From the NCBI GenBank assembly GCA_964036275.1, contig OZ038435.1, positions 11,447,634-11,511,633 on the forward strand: a stretch of DNA of 64,000 bases. The letters are read 5' to 3'. Positions 1-20,698 of the stretch are shown here, piece after piece; positions within the stretch are counted from its first letter, which is position 1; every line of letters begins with the position of its first letter. The notes under the pieces were generated by a model. It was not told the origin of the DNA. It was given only the letters and a program-made list of their open reading frames with translations, and ran no database searches. A program made the position numbers and the translations under genes. Origin of the DNA: Litoditis marina (lineage: Eukaryota; Nematoda; Chromadorea; Rhabditida; Rhabditidae).

Positions 1-1152
1 CAGAACTTAGAAAAATTACAAAACTAAATATTGAGAACTATTCACAACCCCCCCCCCCCCCCCCCCCCGTGGTACCCTCTCTCTTTTTCTTATCTATCTG
101 TCTGATACATCCATGTGTCTTTCGATACAGCAATGGACATTGTACCTCAACATTTTCTATTATTGATTTTTGTATAAAGTTTTTTGCGAACGATATTTGA
201 AACAAGTTTGTATATCACACTTTATTCTGGAAACAATGTAATGCTCGCAGTTTCTGTATGTGCGAGATGAAATCGGTACGCGGAAATATATCACGGCTTT
301 TTATCCCATCCTGCGTCTCTCCCTTCACACACTATTTCGCCAGACCAGCATCTCGGCGAGATCTGACGTATGCTATAGAAAATCCCGGCATCTTCATCCC
401 ATCCTGCGTCTCCTCAAACATACACTGTTTCTCTGCTCTTACATTGCGCCGGGATGTAAGAGACGAGAGATAATGAGGCAGAGTGAGAGACGCAGGATGG
501 AATGAAGGTGCCAGGATCTTCTAGCATACGTACTCTGATAGCATAGAAATAGCGTATGTTCGACGAGACCCAGATTGGAATGAAAAGACCGGGGTGTTTA
601 TGAATACGACCTCGAAATCGAAGAACGCGTGAGAATGAAGTGCACGTTTGTCGAATTTACTTCACTTTTTACGTGAATTCCCGATTCTCACGTTTCATTC
701 AACAGCCAGTTTATTCAGCAGAATTCATATTTATGTGTTTCACGTCACTTGACATATTGCGGACATCCGTATTTGTATCTTATCGGGTTTTATACCCCAC
801 ATATTGTATTGATAACCGAAACAGCGGTTATTTTCCGCAGATCAAAGTCAGACTGAGTATGTATCGTTCCCTGCTCTCTCTCTCTTGCGCTCTCTTTCTC
901 CTTCTGTTTTACTTTTTTAAATTTGAAATAATGCTTCCAGAACTGCACTCTACTTTGCACATTTTTCTAGTATCCGTTAGTAATTTTCAATTCTTTTTTG
1001 ACCAATTATCTTTTTTGGGTACCCTTTGAATAAGTTCCGTGATTTCACGTGAGCTTACCTTCACTATGCATTTTATTCATATTATCATCATTACTATTCT
1101 AATATTATTATATCATTGTTTTTATTGTGTTCATCAAAATTGATGCCTTCAG
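1..1152. other. Upstream region of ads-1, no gene seen
   Basis: It holds a poly-C run (about 49-68), a foldback element (about 362-545) and AT-rich sequence with short pyrimidine runs. The ORFs here are short and have no recognisable protein character. No TATA box could be tied to ads-1. Confidence 0.6.
362..545. repeat. Foldback element with arms of about 55 bp
   Basis: The left arm (about 362-415) and right arm (about 486-545) are reverse complements, sharing the core ATCCCATCCTGCGTCTC and an outer GACGTATGCTA-like segment. A further direct copy of the core lies near 303. It looks like a non-autonomous inverted-repeat element. Confidence 0.75.
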
Positions 1153-9100
<7,948 letters not shown>

Positions 9101-9936
9101 CCGAAATATTATATTTTTACCTGTTAATCTAGTCAAATAGGTTGCAATATGACATATCAATTTGTTTTTGTGTGTAACACACGTTATTATCTGTTTGCAA
9201 ATGAAGTTTACTCTATTTGAATCATTCCATTGTTCCACTTTCTTGTTCAACTGTTTCTATTGTTGAACGTGAAAGTTTCTGATATTAATTCAAAATATAG
9301 GACATAATGATTAATACATAAAGTATAACACAGCGAAAATTGTTAGTTTTATAGTCTAGATCAAACCGATAATATAATGCTCGATTCACATAAGTACGCG
9401 TCGCGCGACCGCAACGCTTGAGAATGGAGCAGACAAACCAGAGTAGCCGACCACCGGTCAAATAGATCATTGGGGAGTTTTTTTCTTATTAAATTGAATT
9501 TTGAATGTATGCCTGAGTGGTTTGATGGTTCGATTCTGTCATCAAAACGTGGATAGCGAGTCAGCTCCCTAATTAAAATAGGTAGCTTTCATTATTCTGC
9601 TCCTCTTCGATGTTTTTAATATTTTTTTTACATAATTTTTTGTTTATCACTGACTGAAAACCTGTTCTGTCAATCGTTCTTTCCATTTCAAGTTGTTTAT
9701 CGAGTCATTATTTTGTTTTTTTTCACACGTATAACTACAGAAAATGCGGTTTTCCAGTCGATATCATTCCTGTTGTAGTGTTTCCCAACGGTTTTAGCGT
9801 TTTCAATGGTGTTTTCATCGTTCTTCTGAGTTTTACGAGTCTTAATAGGTCTATACTCATCATTGTAATCAATTTCCTCATTCAAACTAGGTATTGTTCA
9901 GGTAATCATAACCTGGTGATCTTTCCAACATCGAAA
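9101..9936. other. Intergenic region between ads-1 and the F-box/kelch gene
   Basis: It is AT-rich with no convincing coding sequence. An acceptor-like TATTGTTCAG ends at 9901, 35 bases before the next ATG, and may be a trans-splice site. No canonical AATAAA was seen close after the ads-1 stop. The gap of 836 bp is longer than a typical compact operon spacer. Confidence 0.5.
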
Positions 9937-12900
9937 ATGGCCGATTCAAATGAATCGGGGCCTGAGGCTAGCAGCAGCAGCAGCCGAGACAGTCTGTCGC
10001 TACTCGATCTACCATCTTCCGTAATTCTTCACATGCTCACTTTTCTACGGTTAGTTTAAGCTCTCTATTACCTCCCTTTTTCCTTCTATCCGTGCTATCC
10101 TGTTGTTTGCAACAACATCTTTCGCAACAAAAGTTCGTCTGAAATGGAGAAGAAATAACAATTTGTAGCAGTGTTGTTTAAGAAGTTTGTATCTGTTATG
10201 TACTTTTGTTGTTTTCGTGTGTTTCAACTCTAGTTGATTGTGTGCTGTGTGTTGATCGTTGGCACTCCAGTAAACCAGTACGAATATAACCCCGATTTGG
10301 AACTATTTTACGTATGCCTACACGCAATCAATCCAGACATGCAGAGGTGTACAACTTTCGTCGTGCTCTCCCCTACCCGAGTATTCTGAAGATTTGTGGT
10401 GAAGTTAAGCGAAAGGCTGTGAAGAACATTCAGTTCAGGAATGACTTCAGATGGTGGGTCTCTGTCGTTGGTTTGACCTATAAAAGAGGCTGAGTCTAGT
10501 TTTTAATAGCTTCCGCCCTTTAAATTTCAATACATTTTTCATTCAATTGCAGTTAAAGGGACCGGTGCGTCGGGATTGGTCCACACTCCACATAATCGTT
10601 CTTCTCCAACCATGAATTCGGTTAACGCTTAACTGGCGCGATAAACGAAAAACGCGGTTAAATAAAGAATTCACCAGGAATAGCCAAATAATATCACTAT
10701 GAACTGTGTTTTGCGTCACTATGAACTGTGTTGTGCAATTATGAATATGTCTTCTCCGTTTAGGATCAGATCAGTAGGTACCTCGGTGGCCGACCAAATG
10801 GCCAGTCGATTGGGACATTCCATGGCTTATCACGAGAAGGACAATGCTATGTGAGTTTATCTAAGAAGGGAGTTCATACTTTGTTTTGAACCAATTTAGC
10901 CTATTTCCTAGTGTAATTTCGTAATTTGAAACATTGAATTTATCCTATTATGAACGAGGCATTCAAAACTTAATACACTCGATAAAACAAACATGTACTT
11001 TTTCTCGCTTCGAATCAGAAAGTCTATCCAGTTCCAGTTTTCAAGGATTCACCGGAAAATTGCTCTTTTTCACGGTTTGTATGAATATTTAGTCAAGCTT
11101 GTCAGAGCGTATTCTTGCGTTCATTTGTATTTGTTCCAGGTATATTTTCGGTGGGAAGGCGGTTGATGTTTGGGGAAACAACGACTATTCCGTGTTCTCG
11201 GATTTAGATGAACACGCGTGTTTCAATGATCTATGGAAACTGGATATGGTACGGGTTTAACCCTCTTATCTCTAAATGCATACATACTTTTACAAAGTGT
11301 ACAAAGTAGAGCGAAAGTATGCAATAACAGGCTGCTTTTCTACGAAACTCTCAGACGTGTGGTCATTTTCAATGCAAATATAAGAAATTGGACTCTTTGT
11401 CCGATTTTATATGGAACAATTGACCCATTCCCGGTTTATAACGTGAAACTTAGGAATTCATCTGGCTTCCTGTGCTAGGCGACTACTTTGCATCAGAACT
11501 GTTTTCATTCTCTTTCAGGCCACAATGCGTTGCTTTCGAGTGATCGTTCGTTCGACCCCCTACCCGCTTCCCAAGTTCAATTCCACCATGTTGGTTTACA
11601 AGGTAGGCATTTCGTAAAATTATATGAAGCTCGATTCAGTTCAAGTTACTTGAGAGGGCAGATAAAAAGTTTTCCGCAGTCTCAACGTCATGCCTTATAG
11701 AATTATTGATATACAATGAGAAACCAAAAACTCGACCGTTAAACTTCAAGCCTGTCAAACTAGGAAAACGGGCTACCTTTCTTCAAAGTATTTTTTTTAT
11801 CGAAAAACTGGTTCCTTTCTGTAGAACAGTTGGGGCGTATACTGCCCTCACTGGTGGGTAATGATTGAATTCAGTGACTGTACGTGTGCACCCAGAACAT
11901 GATAAAAACTTACATTGTTCATTTAATTAGTTTGATTCGTTTCAAACTCTGAATCTGAAAGGAATCTTCTATTCGAGGATGAGTTGTGGAACAGGATGAA
12001 TTAATGTATTCGATACTTTCTAATTGAAATACGGAACGGATGCCTTTAATTATATGGGCTATGTTATGGACCTGAGTGTGACTGTGACTATGAAAGTGAT
12101 CGTGACCGTACCTGTGAATCCGAAATATAACTTATAACTTATTGCAGGACGAGTTGTTGTTATTCGGTGGCCACCGGCCGGTGCCCGCCAATCAGGCATT
12201 CCGACCGAGTCCCAACACGAACGAGGTTCATCTGTTCAACACGAAGACGAATACCTGGAAAATGGTGAGTCATTTGTGTGTTTTGGGTGGGCTCGAGATG
12301 TAATTGGAGCACATATTCACGTTTCAACCTGAATACGCAGTTGGACATTAACGTTTGGCAGTTTTTATGCCAAGGTAAGCATACACCAGCAAGGTTGTCC
12401 GAATAGTCAGAAAAATTCGGAAAACGGACTACTTTTCGCCCGAAAAGATGAAAATCGGTCTACCTTTGATGAAAAATCCTGAATTTTCACGTGTTTACAT
12501 CCGGAAACGGATTACTTTTTGTCGCTCAGTCGGACCTTACTGGTGTATGAAGGTAAGTTATGAAGGTTTGTTATGGTTTGGTATTTCGAAAAAGAGATCA
12601 ACAGGTCAGGTCTCTTAGAATAGGATATAGGACGGGTCCTTGCTCCTGTGCTCCTTGTCTGCGTATATTTTCAAAAGTAGACTCTTTGTTCCTCTCCCCC
12701 CCCCCCCCCACCCTCTCTCTCTCTTTTTCTCTCTCTTTGTCTTTCTCTCCCTCTCGCTTCCTCTCTCTTTCCTTCTCCTATCTCTCCCTATCTCTCTCCG
12801 AATGTTCCCTGTTTATCGATCGGTCATTGTTTATTTAAATTCGTTGACCAGATGTTCGCTTAATTTCCCCGATGCGCTTCGTTTTTGTTTGTTTTGGTTT

Positions 12901-15900
12901 GTTTGTTTTCTACGATCATCACTGCTCGGTCAAAACATTCTTCGAATTTGATCGATATTCCGTGGAAATATGTTCAACTAGTATACTTCGAATAGTCTGT
13001 CTCGATAGATCAAAAACCGACCTTCTTCTGCACCAATTTTGACAAAATGAGATTTTGGAAATTGTAAGAATTTATTTTTCATTATGTGTGTTCTTTCCTG
13101 TCCTATGGTATCTTCCGTGTGACAAATATTCAAAGTATCCGTTTGCCAAATTTAACTAGCTATGTCATGCTCAGAGACCAGTTAGGTCTGACTAAGCGAC
13201 AAAAAGTAGACCGTTTTCAAATGTGAACACGTGAAAATTTAGGATTTTTCTATCAAAAGTGGACCGATTTTCTTTTTTTCGGCCAGAAAGTAGTCGGTTT
13301 TCCAAATTTTTGTGACAATTGGACAACATTACTGGTGTGTGGTCATGCTTACTACTAGTGTAAAGCTGTCATGTTCCGCTTTGTGACTGTTCTGAGTTCT
13401 GAGTCTCTGGAAATATGGATACCGGATAATTTACATGTATTGTTGAATAAAGTATATAAATATTTGTTATAGAAGGTATTCTCTACCTTTCCGTCTTTCC
13501 CGCTGATAAACTCCAATTTTCATTTTTTTTTCTGTAATCAGCAGTAGCACGATTTTGTATAAAGTTAGCCTTCTTCGAGTGAGATCAATCGAAAACTATG
13601 GTTGTCAGTTGAATCTTCTATCCACAGCCTCAATCTCTCAAATCCGTTGCTTTTTCCAGCTGATAACCCTGAATGACGGTCCCTGTCTGTCGGGTCATTG
13701 TGCCACCCTGTCTGGCAATTATCTCATCGTCTACGGGGGACATTTGACTCCATACGAGTTCAATACCACTTTCTGGTTAGTTTTTTTGATATTGGGATGT
13801 GAAAAAAGGAGAGGAGTAAACAGTACACAAAATGAGGTGTTATTACATATTTTAGTTCAAAAGATTCTCATTTCATTCACAATTTGATCTTTTTTCGATC
13901 TTAATGTATGAAGTTTGAAGTATTTAAAAAGGAAAGGATGATTTCATTTTGAACAAAAGTCACATTTCACTGGTGTGTGATGACATTGAATGAACACAAT
14001 TGCTTTTGTTAGGAAAACCATAATTCCATAACTGTCTTCATTACAGGGTGCTGGACCTGAAGTCCCTGCGCTGGTTCAAGCCCGAGATTCCCAATGTACC
14101 CAAGTGAGTTCCATGGTTATTGATTAGGTGTTAAAAGTGCTGTACCTGTGTTTTCGTGGTATTATATCAGTCTCAAATACACATTTACTTTCAATTCCCG
14201 CGAATGTGAACATGTTCGGCGGCTGTCTAGACGGTTCATCTGGACCTCTGAAGGTTTCTATAAAGGGCTCTGGACTTTTTGATTTCAATTTTGTGTGCTC
14301 TAGTAACCTTCACCACAATAATAGTAATTATGCTAATAATAATAGGTCAAATTCCTTGATTCATTCTACTGCAAACTACTCGTTGTTCCAGTTTCACTCA
14401 CGTCTCACAGGATTTGAATGCCCTTCTCAATATGGAATTTCCTGCGTGAGTTTCATTCTATGTTCACGTGTTCAGCTTTCTCATTTTCGAGTTCCGACTA
14501 CAAAGTACATTCTGCGAAGAGTATCGTATACAGTATACTCGACCAAGTATGTTATTCTTTTTTGGAAAATAAAGTATTTTGCGAATCGCGATATGCACTT
14601 GTTTTCAAGATTAGTCGCGGTAACGTTATAACTGCCAGTTTCATACTAGTGTCGTTCACTGTTTAGTCAATGTTAGACAATACGCCGCAAACGTGAGACG
14701 ACTAAGTTGGATGCTCCATTAAGTCATCCGATTTTCTTTAAATCGGGAATTTCAAATACCCTTATTCCATAAATAGTCACACATTATTGGTGAAAACTCA
14801 ATCCTCCACCCTGTTTCGTAGTTCGATTGCCCAGAAAACACCCGATTCCTTATAAATTTCTATGAAAAACAAAGTCGTCTGACGTATGGTACGCCCGTTT
14901 TTTAAAAATAATATGTATTGTTAGAATTTGATATATATGCATATGCGCGCCTCTCATATAGTTTTATTCAGGTATGAATGTGGTACCACCAGTGTCATTT
15001 CACTAAAAGACGGCCATATTCTACTGTTGGGGGAACTGCGGCAGCCGGTTTTCACGAAGAACTGGGGAGTTTTGTTCTCGTTCGACCCGGAACGAATTGA
15101 GACCGAACCGTGGACCTGGAGAAAGTTACCGGTAGGTAGATATTACAGTTGTCGATTTGTCGTTGGTTTTATTCTTGAATGAAAGGGTTTGGGCCAATGT
15201 AGGTGGATCAGCTTGTACAGACTGGTTAACCGCTGAACAATTCTCTACCGATTTTTAGAAGATAGGTTCCAACTTAGACTATTTCATCAAAATCATGTTG
15301 TAGAACTTACAGTTTTATAAAGAAGTTGGGGATTTTAGTTTTTTTTGCGGAAATCAATGAATGAAGTAAAAAATGCCGAAAACTAGAGAAATTAGGAATA
15401 GTTCAACTCTTAACTTCAATTTCACAGGTGGAGGGTAAATGGTGGGAGCAGCGCGTAATTGCTGAGGAGGAGAGAAGCTCCGTTCGACCGAAGAATTGCG
15501 TCTATCCAAAGGTATTTGTTGGTTGTATGTTTCACGTGAGTGTGGTCACCCAAAGTATGACTTTCTTTGAGACTTTTGGGCGAATGGTTTCAGTATAAGG
15601 GTCACAGAAAGCGGTAATTGACCAAGACGCCGTCGATTGGTTCAGGCTCGGTCGGCGCATGTCCAACTGGCGGTCGGTGATGAGTGTGTGGGTCGGCATG
15701 TGTATAGCTGGCGGTCGGTAACAAACCAGTATAGGTAATCATCTGACTGTGGTTTTTTTACCGACCGCCAGTTAGACACATGCCGACCCATATCACGGAC
15801 CGCCAGTCGGACATGTGCCGACCGGGCCTGAACCGACCAACCGCGTCTTGGTCAATTACCCAGAAAGCTTCTAGAACTGGTTAGACGGTTTCTTCTTCAG

Positions 15901-18900
15901 AAAGTAGACAGAAAGTAGATTTCCTGGAAATGTGTGTTTGATTTTGAAAACGAACGTTTGAAAGATCGAATGTACCGTTTGGTAGAATGGCGCAGAGAGG
16001 AACGACATTAGTTTCAATAATTACTTGTAACCAGCTGATATCTTCGCGGAAAATAGAAAAAACAACCTATGTGATATCATTCATAGGAGAATGATGATAA
16101 CTGTTATTCATAATTGTGTTTCTGTGAGGTATCTATGTTTCAGGTGGTTGCTCTTCGTACTGAGAAGGCTATTCGACTCGTCACGGTTGGATTGTCCCGG
16201 ATTTATAATGCGGTACGCATGTCGAAACTAATTGCACTTTACTAACGTTTTTTTTTATGTCGGAATAGTTTCGGAGCTACGCTTTGTGTGGCTTTCCGAA
16301 TGTTTGATTTTTCCCAGTGAGAGTACAATACTGATGGGTATCGCTCTCATACATGTTTCAGAACACTTTGTAATTTGTGTTTTGTGTATTCAACATTTTT
16401 TCTCAGCCGAATACTATGCGTCTGGCTAACATGTATGATGCACGGCAAAAGAGGCTGCGGAAGTTTGTCGAGTTAGTTGTTTTTTTCATAAATAGCACAG
16501 AGAGATAGAGAGAAAGTAAGCGAGTTAGAGACAGATAGTCAGAGAGAGAAAGATAGAAAGAGAAACGAGAATAGGAGATATAGAGGGAAGAGAGAGATAG
16601 AGAGAGCGAGAGATAGTCAGAGAGAGAGATAGAGATGATTATGCATAAGCAAATAAATGATTTTCCTTTCCAGTCATGCCACCAAGCTGGTCTCCACGGA
16701 AATGAGGCGCAGAGACGCCGACTATCGATATTGTGTCGACTTCGACGACCAGATAAGGGTAGGTTGGGGGGATGCTGGTGTGTCTTGCAGAGTTTCTTGT
16801 GCCTTACATGAAAGTTTAGTATTATTTTATTCAAAGAAGGACGATTATGTGGTCCAATCCCAACGGTTCAGTCCTTTAATCTGCAATACATTTTCCAATT
16901 GCAGTTTAAAGGACCGTTGACACGGGATCAGTCCACATAATCGTCCTTCTTTAATAATATATAAAAATGAAGCGAAAAGGAGTGAAACTGTGGAAAATTG
17001 GAAGCTGGCGTGGTTTCTGTTTCGCGGTCCTACTTTTGAAATATTTTCGTAGAAAAGGTGTGTGTATGTACCTCAGTTTTCTTATAGAGTGTCATGAGTA
17101 TAAGTTACGTATCGATTGAAGCAAGTGATTCCAGACGACGGCCGAATATTCGCACGACGGAATCGATTGTCGCATCGAGGGCTGCTATCTGACCAGAGAC
17201 GCTATCAACCTGTGTAAGAGGTACGTAGAACAGTTAAAATAATAGAACACTGTATGTCAAGAAATGTGAGTTAGAATGAACTCGTAACGATTTTTGAGGG
17301 AAGTAGGTTTCCTAAATTGGATGGTTCTGTCTCTGGATCTCGTGACGTTATCTGTTTTCTAGAAATTAGGGGCTTGCTTTAATTGCCAGAAAAGTAGGAG
17401 GTTATAAGGACACGAAAAGAGTTTTCCGATTGGGACTCAAGTTCTGAAACGGCCTTATGTCGCAGTAGTCTTTCAGCTGTTTCTGTGCCGTATGCAAGCA
17501 AATGTAAGTCTCAGCTGGTGGCATTTTTCAAATCACGAATGTGAAAGCTAAGTTGAACTAGTGGTACCATTATGTTTTTGTTTTCCTCTTTTCCCTTAAA
17601 TTTTGCATCTCTTATATGGTTCTCTATCAGCCCGCTCCTAGAAGGGGCTTCCAAAAATCGTGGTCCTCTTGGCACATGACGCCCCCGGGTAGCGTCAAGT
17701 GCGAATTAATGTCCTTCCTTCTCCATCCCATAAGGAACCCAATGGGGGAGACGACGGACAGATTCACACTTGCATGGTTCACATTCGACTTTTGACAGTC
17801 TAACAAACAACGGGCGGTGGCCTGCCACGCGCGGGCTTGCGCCGTATCTAGTACGGGTAGCACGATTGCCGCGCCCGGCCACGCCCCCTCATCTAGATAG
17901 GCAGAGGGATTATGGCGCGAATAAAGGGCATTCGAGATAGAGAAAGAGGGGAAGTGCGCGTGATATAGTTTATCTACAGAGAGTTATGGTGATGAGCTGC
18001 AATGTAACTAAATTTACCAAATTGGTCTTCTTAAAATAAATTCTTTTTCTATTTAAAAGTCAAATTAAATCAGGTGAGAAATATTCACGATGAAACTTGT
18101 GGTAGTGGTAGTAGTTTAACTGTATTCTCTTTAAAGACCTTGTTTTACAGTGTATTCCAGAAGTCGCGTGAACGATAAGCCGCGTACGACCGATTCTATC
18201 CACGTGACCGTCTCGATTGACGCCAGCCACCCATCCCAATTGACAGCTGACCTGGACGAGGCTGACAAACATGACATCATCAACTCTATCAAACACGCTG
18301 TGCACCAATTACGTGAGTCACAGTAAACTTGTTGAAAATTCATGTGAAACGTGTGAAAATGCGTAGAATGTGAATAAAACGTGACGTCCTTGTCTCGAGT
18401 TGTAACCGATTGCGATAGAGGAATAATTGCACGTGTTGTGGTACGTATGGATCAAACCACAACAAAGACTAGGTCATTCTCTGTATTCTATATTGTGTGG
18501 AACCTTCTCATTTACAGATAGGAAATATCACAAACGTTGAATTTATGTTATTAACTAAGTAAAGTTTATATTATTTGCAGATATGATATCATAAACTTCG
18601 ATGACTGTATCTTTATGTTTTTAATATAGTTAACTTCATCTTATTTGCAGACGTGACCCACTACACCTCGCAGATGCAGTTGCGTCTGTCCCCGGTACAG
18701 TCCCGTTTCATGCAGAAACCGCGTCTCGTCTCCTATTCGGCCCTCCTCCCAATGGGACCGAAGTGGTCCCCCGAACAGTTGGAACACATTGTGTAGGTCA
18801 CAGCCTCTGTGTCATTACAAAATACAGTAGGAAAACGGTTCAGTTTTCAAAGCTTCAAAAAAGTGAGTTGATTTTTTGGCCGTTCGATAATTTTAATTGT

Positions 18901-19742
18901 TCTAAGAAAACAGCACATTTTGAGTGTAGTTTTGGGACCCCGTTGAGAAGTAGCGATTTAGATTGTCAAACGGTAATGGAATTTTCTCCAGCTACGAGCC
19001 GGGCTCCTCCCACTTCCGCGCTCCGCCGCAAACCGTCAAATTCAACCTCTGCGCCGCGAAAGATGAGGTGGGTTGCATGTACTTTTATAGTATTTTCATG
19101 TTCGAGGTTTCTTTTTCACAAATTGTCCATCTATCCGTTATCCGAGTTATTGAAACTTGAAAAAAACGAGTTTGAATAGCAAAACTGGCCTGGTTCGGCG
19201 TTGTTTTGGTGCACGATGAGCATATTTCGTTTTGCTGTTCAAATCAAAATCAGTCAATTTTCCTAATTTCGCGAACTTGCTGAGTAGTATGAAATGTGAC
19301 TGATTTTGTGAACTTCAAATACAAATCCAGCAACCCAAGCTCATAGACATTGCTTGCTTGCTGCTCACACCTGTCATTTGTTGGACTCCGCTTATTCTCC
19401 TTATTTTGAGTTTATCCTTTACTAATACAATCTTCTGCTTGCTTACTTTCCGTTTAAAGAGTATAATCATGAACTCTCAAGCCAATGAATTCAATAGGTT
19501 TGAAGCCCGTAAAGTTTTAGATATTAAAACTTGACCTTATTTGAGTTTATTTAAACGTATTTCCATTGAACTAATAAACCTTAATAATGTATTTGTTGTA
19601 GGTGATGCTGCATGGCGGGGCAGTGGGCAACCCGCAGAACGGTACAATGCGCATGGGATACACTTATCTGATGACACCCAGTGACAGGGAGAGAGAGGAG
19701 GCTGGCAACAGTGGCATGAACTTGTTCTCTGGGTGCTCCTGA
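9937..19742 (+). CDS. F-box/kelch-repeat protein, FBXO42-like, 18 exons
   Basis: A likely substrate adaptor for an SCF (Skp1-Cul1-F-box) ubiquitin ligase. Exons: 9937-10049, 10337-10453, 10764-10850, 11140-11248, 11519-11602, 12148-12264, 13660-13775, 14047-14103, 14972-15131, 15428-15511, 16144-16212, 16407-16471, 16674-16758, 17135-17220, 18161-18312, 18651-18792, 18992-19067, 19602-19742. They join in frame to 619 aa. An F-box (LLDLPSSVILHMLTFLR) lies at about residues 22-60. Kelch blades with hydrophobic-GG cores follow: YIFGGK near 110, LLFGGH near 177, IVYGGH near 235, a degenerate LLLGEL near 286, and a closing MLHGGA near 578. A blade at the very end after a long middle segment is also the layout of human FBXO42 (717 aa). 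The assignment rests on this architecture and WFKP/WTWRKL-type blade residues. A second, diverged version of the C-terminal codons lies at 19855-19890. Exon 2's acceptor was chosen by frame among several AGs. Confidence 0.88.
12386..13345. mobile_element. Foldback element with arms of about 160 bp in F-box gene intron 6
   Basis: The left arm (about 12386-12546) and right arm (about 13168-13345) are reverse complements sharing AAATCGGT-CAC/TTTTGAT and TTTTTGTCGCT blocks. Between them lies a poly-C/(CT)n low-complexity stretch (about 12686-12800). No transposase is seen. A partial arm-like copy is at about 11750-11830. Confidence 0.75.
12686..12810. repeat. Poly-C followed by CT-rich tract
   Basis: A C-rich run then nearly pure CT/TTC sequence, intronic in the F-box gene. 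The long open frames across it are an artefact of composition. Confidence 0.9.
15613..15860. mobile_element. Long near-palindrome (MITE) in F-box gene intron 10
   Basis: The ends GGTAATTGACCAAGACGC (15613) and GCGTCTTGGTCAATTACC (ending 15860) are perfect inverted copies. The roughly 100-bp arms are built from repeated GGTCGGCATGTG / TGGCGGTCGG units, with a loop of about 40 bp. It should form a strong hairpin as RNA. Confidence 0.9.
16498..16636. repeat. GA-rich low-complexity tract
   Basis: AGAGAGATAG-type repeats lie just upstream of F-box gene exon 13. They are purine-rich on the sense strand, unlike the CT-rich tracts in the other introns. Confidence 0.85.
16832..16955. mobile_element. 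MITE of the TTTAAAGAAGGACGATTATG family
   Basis: A well preserved copy of about 124 bp. It starts CAAAGAAGGACGATTATG and ends CATAATCGTCCTTCTTTAA, with a central TGCAATACA/AATTGCAG stem, in F-box gene intron 13. Confidence 0.88.
17630..17960. other. GC-rich island inside F-box gene intron 14
   Basis: About 300 bases with markedly higher G+C (runs such as GACGCCCCCGGG and CGCGCCCGGCCACGCCCCC) than the AT-rich intron around it, followed by a GA-rich tail. A 78-codon open frame on the minus strand has no family I recognise. It may be the end of a retroelement of different base composition, or foreign sequence. Confidence 0.5.
18546..18650 (+). repeat. Tandemly doubled 3' splice region before F-box gene exon 16
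   Basis: A unit of about 70 bp ending in TTATTTGCAG occurs twice. The first acceptor is near 18580 and the true one ends at 18650. Using the first would add about 70 bases and break the frame. Confidence 0.75.
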
Positions 19743-20698
19743 AAAGAAACCTTCGTTTTACTTTATTTCCTGTAGTCGTACGCAGTTACAGTTCATTAGA
19801 AAGTTGGTGAGAATGTTTGTTTGTGAAAACGTAGACATACGTTGGGTAGGTTGCAGCAGTGGACTACAGCTGTTTTCCGGATGTTCCTGAGTAGGAGCCT
19901 TCCTTATTATATTCGCTTCTCCCAGTGCAAACCTATACTGTGTATGTTGCTCATCCCCGCTGAGTTTGTAGTTTGATCTTTGATCCCGTTGCTTTTCGGT
20001 CGAAATTCGAAAACTCTGGTGAGATCAATCTACGATTGAGAGTAGATCACTGGTATTAAGTATCCTGCGGACTAAAGTAATAATGCGTATGATTGTTGTT
20101 ACCCCAATGACTATGGGTACGGTATATTTCACTCTAAGATGTGTCATTCGGTTGGCAAGCTCTACTGTTTTGCATAATACTCTGTACGCAGGTGACATAT
20201 GACTACATAAAAGTGCTGTTGTATATTTAATAGTAGTTTAATACTTGTTTGTACATTTACTTGTTTGTTCTCCCACTTCATCGATTGTCATACGTATTGC
20301 GGGTCTAGAGACTTGAGTTTATCCAATAAGTGAAAATAGCGCCTTTTTAATCGAGGGCTCGACTCCGCTCGGTCGCGAAAAGTTGAATATCATGATGTAT
20401 TTATGATGTAAAATAGAATGTTTTCTCTTAAAAATGCTGTTGTTTATTAGTGCATGTTGTTGGTGAACCGAGTGGATCCAGTGATATTATTGTTATTGAC
20501 AGATGTGCAAATTTGGTGTCGATGTCGAAATTTCATAAATTTACGTAAAACACTTTTTTTGTGCTTTTATCAGATTGGGCTGTTACCTCATTGCTATTTC
20601 AATACATTCAGTTCTATTAATTATTGTTTATTTCACCTTTCACAAAAACATAGAATTTTTATTATAGGCTGTAAGCAGTGCTCTTCTAAATAGTTGAA
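19743..20698. other. Intergenic region between the F-box and GMF genes
   Basis: It holds an echo of the F-box terminal exon (19850-19905) and a TTTGATC/GATCAA palindromic element (about 19964-20040). A weak acceptor-like TTATTATAG ends at 20667, 31 bases before the GMF ATG. No other gene is seen. Confidence 0.5.
19850..19907 (+). repeat. Echo or alternative version of the F-box gene's last codons
   Basis: TTGCAG is followed by codons for SGLQLFSGCS and a stop, against SGMNLFSGCS and a stop at the true end (19710-19742). The 3' flank also matches (a CTGA then CCTTC arrangement). Nucleotides differ mainly at silent or conservative positions, so it could be an alternative terminal exon rather than debris. 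Confidence 0.65.

Noticed and set aside
12640..12951. A 103-codon serine/leucine/proline-rich frame
   Set aside because: It is the translation of poly-C and CT repeats in an intron.
17627..17863. A 78-codon minus-strand frame in the GC-rich island
   Set aside because: No recognisable domain, no splice partners; probably an effect of few stop codons in GC-rich DNA.
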